A program made the translations under genes and the position numbers. The notes under the pieces are model-generated. The model was not told where the DNA came from and searched no databases. It saw only the letters and a program-made list of their open reading frames with translations. Positions 1 to 4,702 of a stretch of DNA of 5,014 nt are shown piece after piece. The stretch's first letter is position 1. Each line of letters opens with the position of its first letter. Source of the DNA: an uncultured Cloacibacillus sp. Lineage in GTDB: Bacteria > Synergistota > Synergistia > Synergistales > Synergistaceae. Location of the stretch: contig CAKSWL010000184.1 in assembly GCA_934511335.1 (NCBI GenBank), forward strand, positions 1 to 5,014, read 5' to 3'.

Positions 1-41
1 GGGACCGTATAAAGCAGCTTTCTGACTATATGGGCGAACAT
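1..41 (-). CDS. N-terminus of a DppB/OppB-type ABC transporter permease (partial)
   Basis: Only the first 13 codons are inside the window; the gene continues past the left edge. The ATG lies at 39-41 and the visible peptide is MFAHIVRKLLYTVP. A short start followed by a basic IxRKLLY-hydrophobic stretch is typical of the first membrane helix of inner-membrane permeases of the dipeptide/oligopeptide ABC family. The start is 6 nt after the stop of the substrate-binding protein, as expected for translationally linked genes of one dpp/opp-like operon. The purine-rich end of the upstream gene (GAAGGGG, about 14 nt before the ATG) may serve as a distant ribosome binding site. The peptide is short, so the call rests on the combination of motif, strand, spacing and neighbour. 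Confidence 0.72.
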   Translation of the reverse strand, partial: MFAHIVRKLLYTV

Positions 42-47
42 GCGTGC

Positions 48-1691
48 CTATTTAGCCCCTTCGTCGATCCACACCTGTTCCATGGGCGCGGTGTATTCCC
101 CGAACGCCGGAAGCACTACGTTTTTGACCTTCTTCTGTGTCGCGATGTTGTTATAGTAGTGGAATAAGAATATCCACGGCGCGTCGTCCACGATCATCTG
201 CTCCGCCATTTGGTAAATCTTTATGCGTTTTTCGGGGTCGGTCTCAGTGCGTCCTTCGGAGAGCAGTCTGTCTACCTCGGGATTCTTATAATAGGAATAA
301 TTTCCCTTCGCTCCAATGTTGGAAGAATGCAGATTGACGAAAAGGAAATTATCAGGATCAAGATAGTCTACGACCCAACCCATCCTGAACATCTGATCTT
401 CGCCCCTGTCGACGAGGTCGAGAAGAACCCCCCAATCCATCGTTCTGATATTGAGTTTTATACCGAGTTCCGCGACCTGAGCCTGTATGGCCTCCGCCAC
501 GTCCTTATGGCGGACGTTTTGATTGACGAGTATCGTCGCCTCGAAGCCGTCAGGGTAGCCGGCCTCCTTCATAAGCTGCTTTGCCTTCTGAGGATTAAAA
601 TCATAACCTTTTAAATCCTTGTTGTAACCCGGCATAGATGGGGGCAGGACGCCTTTCGCGGGATACCATAGTCCTTCGAGAACCAGTTCATTGATCATCT
701 CTCTGTTCACCGCGTAGTTGAGGGCCTGGCGCAGCTTCTTGTTATTCTTGAACGGCTCCTTCTCAACGTTTAAACCGTAATAATAGGTTCCAGGCTGCGG
801 TCCTTCCAGCATATTCTCGCCCAGCAGCTGGCGTCCTTCGACGACGGCGCGGTCTGGAATGTCGCGCATGATATCTATATTGCCCTTTTTAAATTCTTCC
901 CACGCGACTGTACCATCGGGAATAACGACGAGCTCCCAACTGTCAAGATATGGGAGCCTGCGTCCCTGGCCGTCCTTTTTCCAATAGTTCTCGTTCCTTT
1001 TCAGTACGACCTTCTGATCTTGCTTCCACGAGCTTAGAGCAAACGGTCCCGTGCCTACAGGATGGAAATTGAAATCCTTTCCCCACTTCTGAACATCTTC
1101 TTTGGGAACTACTACGAAGCTATTGTAGGCAAGTACTGAGATAAATGGGGCAAAGGGTTCTTTAAGAGTGAATACGAGCGTATATTTATCGGGAGCCTGT
1201 ATGCCTTTCCACTCCGTAGCCTTTCCCTGGGTGAATTCGTCATATCCGTCTACTACGTTGATGAAATAGGCCCGCGGCGATTTATCGCGTACCATGCGTT
1301 CTAAAGACCATTTCCAATCCTGCGCCGTCGCTTCGCGTCCTCCGTTTGCGGTGGGTTTTCCCTCTGCCGTCTTCTGGAAATGAACGCCCTTTTTGAGCTT
1401 GAATGTGTAGGTTTTGTTGTCGGGAGATATATTCCAGCTTTCGGCAAGATTCGGAACGATGCCTTTGCCGTCCAGGCTGTTGTTTACAAGTGTGTCGAAG
1501 ATAAGCAACGTGACTCTTGCGGAGGTAGTGTCCGTTGCCATGTGCGGGTCAAGCTTTGGCGGGTTGGCGACTTCATGCCATCTGACTGTGCCGCCGTAGA
1601 CCGGATCGCCGGCGAACGCCGCTCCGGCCACTAAAGCGAGAAGCGCAAGAGACAGAAATATTACCGCGGTTTTTCCCCTTGTGTAAAACAT
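48..1691 (-). CDS. Periplasmic peptide/oligopeptide-binding protein of an ABC transporter (SBP family 5)
   Basis: A 547-residue extracytoplasmic solute-binding protein of the DppA/OppA family (SBP_bac_5), expected to bind small peptides or similar ligands and hand them to the permease encoded next. Residues 1-27 form a Sec signal peptide: basic start MFYTRGK, a hydrophobic core rich in Leu/Ala/Val, and a probable AFA|GD cleavage site. There is no lipobox cysteine, so the mature protein should be soluble in a periplasm. Family hallmarks are NPPKLDPH near the mature N-terminus, the VGTGPF block (212-217) followed by RNENYW, LRQALNYAVNRE (320-331), DPDNF (445-449) and a PWIFLF segment near the C-terminus. 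The length is normal for the family. An in-frame ATG at 1754 is possible but lies inside the -35 box; ATG 1691 has an excellent ribosome binding site and exposes a clean signal peptide. The ligand cannot be inferred. Confidence 0.93.
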   Translation of the reverse strand: MFYTRGKTAVIFLSLALLALVAGAAFAGDPVYGGTVRWHEVANPPKLDPHMATDTTSARVTLLIFDTLVNNSLDGKGIVPNLAESWNISPDNKTYTFKLKKGVHFQKTAEGKPTANGGREATAQDWKWSLERMVRDKSPRAYFINVVDGYDEFTQGKATEWKGIQAPDKYTLVFTLKEPFAPFISVLAYNSFVVVPKEDVQKWGKDFNFHPVGTGPFALSSWKQDQKVVLKRNENYWKKDGQGRRLPYLDSWELVVIPDGTVAWEEFKKGNIDIMRDIPDRAVVEGRQLLGENMLEGPQPGTYYYGLNVEKEPFKNNKKLRQALNYAVNREMINELVLEGLWYPAKGVLPPSMPGYNKDLKGYDFNPQKAKQLMKEAGYPDGFEATILVNQNVRHKDVAEAIQAQVAELGIKLNIRTMDWGVLLDLVDRGEDQMFRMGWVVDYLDPDNFLFVNLHSSNIGAKGNYSYYKNPEVDRLLSEGRTETDPEKRIKIYQMAEQMIVDDAPWIFLFHYYNNIATQKKVKNVVLPAFGEYTAPMEQVWIDEGAK

Positions 1692-1698
1692 TAAAAAT

Positions 1699-1706
1699 GC
1701 CTCCTT
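1699..1706 (-). promoter_or_regulatory. Ribosome binding site fixing the start of the peptide-binding protein
   Basis: AAGGAGGC on the minus strand, 7 nt before the ATG at 1691. It overlaps the codons that would be used if translation began at the upstream ATG codons at 1709 or 1754, neither of which has a comparable site. This decides the start in favour of 1691. Confidence 0.85.
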
Positions 1707-1726
1707 CATTTTGGATATCTTAATCA

Positions 1727-1754
1727 AGTATAGTGTAGGCGGACAAAAAGTCAA
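1727..1754 (-). promoter_or_regulatory. Sigma-70-type promoter of the peptide-transport operon
   Basis: On the minus strand, TTGACT (1749-1754) and TATACT (1727-1732) are separated by 16 nt, each one mismatch from consensus. Transcription would start near 1720, giving a leader of about 30 nt to the ATG at 1691. The region just upstream (1755-1790) is very AT-rich and holds degenerate repeats of the IS terminal motif, so the promoter sits immediately outside the IS remnant. That AT-rich block could also act as an UP element. The call is by consensus only. Confidence 0.7.
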
Positions 1755-1790
1755 TATGAAATAAAGTTAATATGAGATATAGAGATATTG

Positions 1791-1812
1791 TTGTTCTGAG
1801 ATAATGTCACTA
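1791..1812 (+). repeat. Left terminal inverted repeat of the IS remnant
   Basis: Contains CTGAGATAATGTCAC (1796-1810), which matches the reverse complement of 2338-2352 at 14 of 15 positions. Related but weaker units lie outward at 1772-1786 (ATGAGATATAGAGAT) and perhaps 1756-1770 (ATGAAATAAAGTTAA), so the end appears built from iterated motifs. Confidence 0.7.
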
Positions 1813-2338
1813 TGAGAGAGATACTAGTCGGCATTACAGACGACGAAGCGAAGCGGGGCAAGGTGATCGGAGGCGCCTATCCGGCGCGGCGGCGAATTGG
1901 GAGGCGTATGCACTGCCCGGTATTTCCGCAAGGCGGGTCATAAGGCTCAAAGCATGGTCTGCCAGGACGGAGCTAAGGGGGTATATTTTCCTGCAAAAGG
2001 ACGCAGAGCGCCTGCATGCTTTTTGATAAAAGGATCGACTTTAGACTGGTATTTGCCAGCAGGGAGGAGAGAAAGGCGGAGGAGGCGGACAAGGCCGTCT
2101 TCGTTCCATGAGATACTCTGGAAGTAAGGGAGACTGAAACGGGCTCCGTTTATGTCATGCACAACGGCGGGGCGATATTGATGAAAGAGACAGCGACGCC
2201 GCAAAAGGCGTATGCCTGCATTACCGCAAAAAGACAAAGCAGGCGCTGTGCTGGCCCGCAAGCCAGCCGTGGATCACCTCTGGCGGGGGGCTTACTATCG
2301 GCTCCGCCAAATATGATATCACACATGAAAGACGTTAG
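1812..2338 (+). pseudogene. Transposase remnant (HTH start and C-terminal tail, DDE core deleted)
   Basis: Pieces of one transposase can be followed through changing frames. The first frame opens with MREILVGITDDEAKRGKV from ATG 1812, without a visible ribosome binding site. The next piece, in another frame, is ALPGISARRVIRLKA (about 1910-1954), resembling the recognition helix of an HTH domain. Back in the first frame come DKRIDFRLVFASREERKA (2025-2078), a TGA at 2109, then LEVRETETGSVYVMHNGG. The tail is split again: RKPAVDHLWRG (about 2257-2289), a shift at the G6 run 2285-2290, then LTIGSAKYDITHERR and TAG at 2336. At least four frame changes and in-frame stops (1938-1943, 2109-2111) are present. 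The N-terminal HTH is followed almost directly by the C-terminal part, so several hundred residues including any DDE catalytic domain are missing. The family name is a recollection, but the decayed-transposase reading is supported by the flanking inverted repeats. Confidence 0.6.
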
Positions 2339-2377
2339 TGACATTTTCTCAGGACAATTGGGGTGATATTTTCTCTG
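2336..2377 (-). repeat. Right terminal inverted repeat of the IS remnant, two motif copies
   Basis: Read on the plus strand, GTGACATTTTCTCAG (2338-2352) and GTGATATTTTCTCTG (2363-2377) are two copies 25 nt apart with 13 of 15 identical positions. The inner copy plus flanks (2336-2357) is the partner of the left repeat at 1791-1812. It begins exactly at the stop codon of the transposase remnant, the usual compact arrangement of an IS end. Confidence 0.72.
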
Positions 2378-2385
2378 GTCACTGG

Positions 2386-2609
2386 CACACCGTCCTGCCG
2401 GATAAAGCGGCGGGCTGCGTTCACCATGTCTTTGTTGCGCGTGCGGCGGTCATACATTACCACCTCGGGCTTCTTCCCCTGAACTCCGCCTTCGGCGTCG
2501 ATCTCGCTGACGTCCATCTTAACGGCCTCGACTTCGGCGACGCCATAGGCGGCGAAGTCTCCAGTGACCGCGGCTATTTCCCGATTTTGATCGTGTCGGC
2601 GGCTAGAGC
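2386..2609 (-). pseudogene. Fragment of a LivK-like branched-chain amino-acid-binding protein
   Basis: The minus strand encodes the start of a mature type-I periplasmic binding protein (Peripla_BP_6, LivK-like): ALAADTIKIG, then after a frameshift near 2578 IAAVTGDFAAYGVAE, EAVKMDVSEIDAEGGVQGKK, PEVVMYDRRTRN and NAARRFIRQDG. The order and spacing match the family N-terminus, in which TIKIG begins the first strand, the TG/AYG segment contributes to the ligand site and INAEGGV-type sequence follows. Only about 73 of a usual 350-400 residues remain. The fragment lacks its start and most of its signal peptide, beginning at what looks like the ALA|AD cleavage site, and it ends at DGV where the IS right end starts. 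It overlaps the last codons of the MATE gene by a few bases in another frame. It cannot be functional. Confidence 0.8.
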
Positions 2610-3967
2610 TTCCTCGCCAGCAGCCGCTTGGTCATGATCCACCGGAAGCAGAGGACGTGCACGCCGAAGGTGACCGCCCAAGAAACGGGATACGAAAGAT
2701 AGACCGTCGTAACGGTGTGGAAGGCCTCGGCCTGAAAGAGCGTCGCGATCCATACCAGGCGCAGCCCGCAGGCTCCCAGCAGCGTGACGACCGTCGGCAG
2801 CACCGAATAGCCGATGCCGCGCAGCGTCCCCACCATCCCGTCCATCATGCCGCAGAGGGCGTAGGTGCTGCACAAGATCCACAGCCGCCTCATGCCGGCG
2901 CTGATCACCGCGTCGCTCGAAGAATACACGCCAAGCAGCTGGCGCCCGAAAATTACGACGAGCGCCCCCAGCAGCCCGCCTGTGACGACGATGCAGAGCT
3001 GTCCGCGCAGGAGCACCTTATAGAGGCGCTTGATGCGTCCGGCGCCGAAATTCTGGCTCGTGAAAGAGATGATCGCCTGATAAAAGGCGTTCATCGCGAA
3101 ATAGACAAAGAGTTCGATGTTCGCCGCGGCGGAGTTCCCCGCCATCACCACCGCGCCGAAGGAATTGATCGAGGACTGGATGACGACATTTGAGAGAGAA
3201 AAAAGAATCCCCTGAACACCGGCGGGAAGGCCGATTTTCAAGATTAGTATCAGCTTCTCCCTGTCAATCCGCATCCGCGAGGGGATCAGCCGGATCCCCC
3301 CGCCCTCGCGCAGCAGGCAGCGGACGACCAGCAGCGCCGATACGCACTGTGAAATGACCGTCGCGATCGCCACGCCCGCAACGCCGAGGCGCAGATTAAT
3401 GACGAAGAAAAGATTCAGGAGGACATTTATTATACCGGCGATGACGAGAAACCAGAGCGGACGCCGCGTGTCGCCGACGGCCCGCAGGATCGCGCTGCCG
3501 AAATTGTATACCATCGTCGCCGTCATGCCGAGGAAATAGATGACCAGGTAGAGCGTGGCGAGCTCCAGCACCTCTTCGGGGGTCCGCATCCAGATGAGGA
3601 TCTTTCGCGCGCCGGCGATGCCGAGCACCGACAGCAAAACGCCGCTGGCGATCCCAAGCACCATCGAGGTATGGACCGTCCTGGTCAGGTCGTCCTCCGC
3701 CTTCGCGCCATAATAGCGCGCCGCGAGGACGTTGGTCCCAATAGAAAGCCCGATAAAAAGATTTGTCAGCAGTCCGATGAGAGAGGTATTCGAGCCGACT
3801 GCGGCGAGCGAATTATCGCCCGCGTAGCGCCCGACGACGATAATATCCGCCGCGTTGAAGAGCAGCTGCAATATGCTGGAACACATCAGCGGGATCGCAA
3901 AAAGGAGCATCTTCGGCAGAATCGCCCCGCTGCACATATCTATCTCGTATTTTTTGTTCAGCAACAT
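2603..3967 (-). CDS. MATE-family efflux transporter
   Basis: A complete 454-residue inner-membrane protein of the multidrug and toxic compound extrusion family, which exports drugs or metabolites in exchange for Na+ or H+. It has about twelve hydrophobic helices in two six-helix halves. Family signatures include GAILPKMLLFAIPLM leading into helix 1, with D41 in NAADIIVVGR at the place of the conserved TM1 aspartate; ILRAVGDTRRP (160-170); the second-half start KIGLPAGVQG (244-253); the SFTSQNFGAGR block (301-311); and TLRGIGYSVLP (381-391). The start at 3967 has a strong ribosome binding site and the length is typical. The gene is GC-rich, visibly more so than the peptide-binding protein. It stands alone: nothing on the same strand continues it, and its stop codon lies inside the livK remnant, so its 3' end was probably formed by a rearrangement. 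The substrate is unknown. Confidence 0.93.
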   Translation of the reverse strand: MLLNKKYEIDMCSGAILPKMLLFAIPLMCSSILQLLFNAADIIVVGRYAGDNSLAAVGSNTSLIGLLTNLFIGLSIGTNVLAARYYGAKAEDDLTRTVHTSMVLGIASGVLLSVLGIAGARKILIWMRTPEEVLELATLYLVIYFLGMTATMVYNFGSAILRAVGDTRRPLWFLVIAGIINVLLNLFFVINLRLGVAGVAIATVISQCVSALLVVRCLLREGGGIRLIPSRMRIDREKLILILKIGLPAGVQGILFSLSNVVIQSSINSFGAVVMAGNSAAANIELFVYFAMNAFYQAIISFTSQNFGAGRIKRLYKVLLRGQLCIVVTGGLLGALVVIFGRQLLGVYSSSDAVISAGMRRLWILCSTYALCGMMDGMVGTLRGIGYSVLPTVVTLLGACGLRLVWIATLFQAEAFHTVTTVYLSYPVSWAVTFGVHVLCFRWIMTKRLLARKL

Positions 3968-4074
3968 CTATCTGTCCCCTCCTCGCCGCTCGATACAAGC
4001 AAAATCCTATTCCTCATGAAACATCCTTTGCCGCAGTCAGGACATTTTAACACATCGCGGCGTTCCCGCAGCAC
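3958..4074 (-). other. Doubtful small cysteine-rich ORF overlapping the MATE start
   Basis: An open frame of up to 38 codons from GTG 4074 (or GTG 4053) to TGA 3958-3960 encodes VLKCPDCGKGCF in its middle and ends RCC. CPDCGKGC looks like half of a zinc-ribbon motif. Its last 10 bases overlap the first codons of the MATE gene in another frame. Neither start has a good ribosome binding site, and five cysteines in a 38-residue frame can arise by chance. It could be a small translated leader, the tail of a lost zinc-ribbon gene, or nothing. The rest of the stretch 4075-4188 shows no gene; it holds runs such as C7 at 4170-4176. Confidence 0.2.
3978..3984 (-). promoter_or_regulatory. Ribosome binding site of the MATE gene
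   Basis: GAGGAGG on the minus strand, 10 nt before the ATG at 3967. It supports that start over the internal Met-11 (MCSGAIL), which has no comparable site. Upstream, TTAAAAT near 4044-4050 could be a -10 element, but I see no convincing -35 for it, so no MATE promoter is called. Confidence 0.75.
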
Positions 4075-4188
4075 TTTTTACCAGAGAGCATCGAAAGAAA
4101 AAGACGGCGATGGAGCGTCCGGCAAACACGCTCGCACTGCTTCTCCCTCTGGTTTTTTCAGGCAGCCATCCCCCCCGCTTTCCCCATC

Positions 4189-4213
4189 AAAAGGCAGGGG
4201 TGTTCGCCCCTGC
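4189..4213 (-). terminator. Rho-independent terminator, minus strand
   Basis: On the minus strand GCAGGGG, a 6-nt loop (CGAACA) and CCCCTGC form a perfect 7-bp GC-rich stem (4194-4213), followed by C and TTTT (4189-4193). It starts 4 nt after the TAA of the orphan gene tail at 4218, the normal position for a gene's terminator. The T-run is short, so efficiency may be modest. It could now also end readthrough from tRNA-Leu about 200 nt upstream. Confidence 0.6.
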
Positions 4214-4217
4214 AAGA

Positions 4218-4334
4218 TTATTGAAGTGTAAGTTTGTCAATCATGCGCTGTACATATTCCCCTGATCCCCATCCACTTGGAGCGACGGTCGGAGCCTGCC
4301 CGTAACGCAAACGGCGCATGTGCTCAGCGGCTTC
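4218..4334 (-). pseudogene. C-terminal remnant of an unidentified protein-coding gene
   Basis: The minus strand holds a 38-codon open frame bounded upstream by two adjacent TAA codons (4335-4340) and ending at TAA 4218-4220. The peptide runs EAAEHMRRLRYGQAP, TVAPSGWGSGEY, VQRMIDKLTLQ. It reads like a genuine protein tail: an amphipathic start, a Gly/Pro turn and a final helix, with a terminator hairpin placed directly after the stop. The ATG at 4319 has no ribosome binding site, so it is unlikely to be a complete small gene. I do not recognise the family. The GxGxxxxRxI pattern faintly recalls the end of UDP-sugar epimerase or glycosyltransferase-like folds, but this is too weak to name. A hairpin-forming palindrome (4331-4345) sits at the point where the frame is lost. 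Between it and the tRNA (4346-4415) I see no gene. Confidence 0.45.
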
Positions 4335-4415
4335 TTATTAAGAAGAGACGGGTCGTCAGCCACGGGGCTTTTGATTTATTTTTTTTGTGCCTATTTTGAC
4401 TCGGATTTTTATATC

Positions 4416-4502
4416 TGGTGCCGGAGGGGGGGGTCGAACCCCCACGAGGTTTACCCTCGGCGGATTTTGAGTCCGCTGCGTCTGCCATTCCGCCACTCCG
4501 GC
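4416..4502 (-). tRNA. tRNA-Leu (anticodon CAA)
   Basis: A complete class II tRNA on the minus strand. The acceptor stem is GCCGGAG (4496-4502) with CTCCGGC (4420-4426), discriminator A at 4419, and CCA encoded at 4416-4418. The anticodon stem GCGGA/TCCGC encloses the loop CTCAAAA with anticodon CAA (4467-4469), reading UUG. A long variable arm, CGAGG-GTAAA-CCTCG, is diagnostic for Leu. The T arm is GGGGG-TTCGACC-CCCCC. The 3' strand of the T stem and the first acceptor base form an unusual run of eight G on the plus strand (4426-4433). No copy of the tRNA 3' end is visible elsewhere in the window, so there is no sign of a tRNA-integrated island here. Confidence 0.97.
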
Positions 4503-4515
4503 ATTGAACCATGTA

Positions 4516-4544
4516 ATTTTATCTCATGACCGGCCTTAGGGCAA
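4516..4544 (-). promoter_or_regulatory. Promoter of tRNA-Leu
   Basis: On the minus strand TTGCCC (4539-4544) and TAAAAT (4516-4521) are spaced by 17 nt. Transcription would start near 4509, a few bases before the mature tRNA 5' end at 4502. The -35 box matches consensus at 4 of 6 positions and the -10 box at 5 of 6. Confidence 0.62.
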
Positions 4545-4573
4545 CCGGCAATTTTATTTTTGTGAAAGTTCAT

Positions 4574-4605
4574 CCTGAGGCGCTCTTTTCCCGCTGCGCC
4601 TCAGG
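4574..4605. repeat. Perfect 10-bp inverted repeat (hairpin) in the divergent intergenic region
   Basis: CCTGAGGCGC (4574-4583) and GCGCCTCAGG (4596-4605) are exact reverse complements around a 12-nt pyrimidine-rich loop. It lies between the tRNA-Leu promoter and the promoter of the plus-strand gene. Neither strand has a T-run directly after the stem (the nearest is CTTTTA around 4622-4627), so it is not a standard terminator, and it lies upstream of both flanking genes. It could be a regulator-binding palindrome, a dispersed intergenic repeat or the leftover terminator of a lost gene. Confidence 0.7.
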
Positions 4606-4637
4606 CGGCGCCGGCAGCAATCTTTTATACGTTTTCC

Positions 4638-4667
4638 CTGCCATGTGGGGCGGTAATGTAATATAAT
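4638..4667 (+). promoter_or_regulatory. Promoter of the CxxC protein gene
   Basis: A perfect TATAAT at 4662-4667 is preceded by CTGCCA (4638-4643, 4 of 6 matches to TTGACA) with an 18-nt spacer. The start of transcription would be near 4674, giving a leader of about 29 nt. The -10 is strong and the -35 weak. Confidence 0.6.
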
Positions 4668-4689
4668 ATATGGAGTTTATCATATAGTT

Positions 4690-4695
4690 AGGAGG
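4690..4695 (+). promoter_or_regulatory. Ribosome binding site for a GTG start
   Basis: A perfect AGGAGG, 7 nt before GTG 4703. It decides for the GTG over the next in-frame ATG at 4733, which has no such site. Confidence 0.85.
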
Positions 4696-4702
4696 CTCCG
4701 AC

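Larger units (their letters stand above)
1766..2382 (+). mobile_element. Degraded, internally deleted insertion sequence (ISNCY/IS1202-like)
   Basis: About 0.6 kb bounded by inverted ends. The left inner repeat at 1791-1812 matches the reverse complement of 2336-2357 at 20 of 22 positions. Each end carries a second, more degenerate copy further out, about 24-25 nt away (near 1772-1786 on the left, 2363-2377 on the right). Between them are disordered pieces of one plus-strand transposase lacking its catalytic core. Terminal repeats built from TGAGAAAATGTCAC-like units with an internal HTH-type transposase recall ISNCY elements of the IS1202 kind; this family call is from memory. The exact outer ends are uncertain by about 10 nt and no target duplication is evident. 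The element cannot move by itself. Its right end abuts the livK fragment and its left end abuts the promoter of the peptide-binding protein. Confidence 0.65.

Noticed and set aside
1692..1754. Extended start of the peptide-binding protein at ATG 1754
   Set aside because: It would begin inside the -35 box, upstream of the predicted transcript start, and would bury the signal peptide.
2657..3193. Long plus-strand open frame (178 codons) opposite the MATE gene
   Set aside because: It lies wholly antisense to a clear MATE coding sequence and has a low-complexity Arg/His/Asp/Gln-rich composition typical of antisense frames in GC-rich genes.
3671..4231. Plus-strand frame of 186 codons running from MATE into the intergenic region
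   Set aside because: The first half is antisense to MATE; the rest is basic, Ser/Pro-rich and has no ribosome binding site or family motif.
4346..4400. Possible terminator for tRNA-Leu (AGCC/GGCT and GACG/CGTC mini-hairpins)
   Set aside because: Stems of only 4 bp and no proper T-run on the minus strand; the long T-run at 4379-4386 is on the plus strand, where no gene ends.
4416..4440. Attachment site for an integrated island at the tRNA 3' end
   Set aside because: No second copy of the tRNA 3' sequence and no integrase in the window.
4324..4512. Minus-strand 62-codon frame over the tRNA
   Set aside because: It is a translation of tRNA-Leu and its flank; the tRNA structure explains the sequence.
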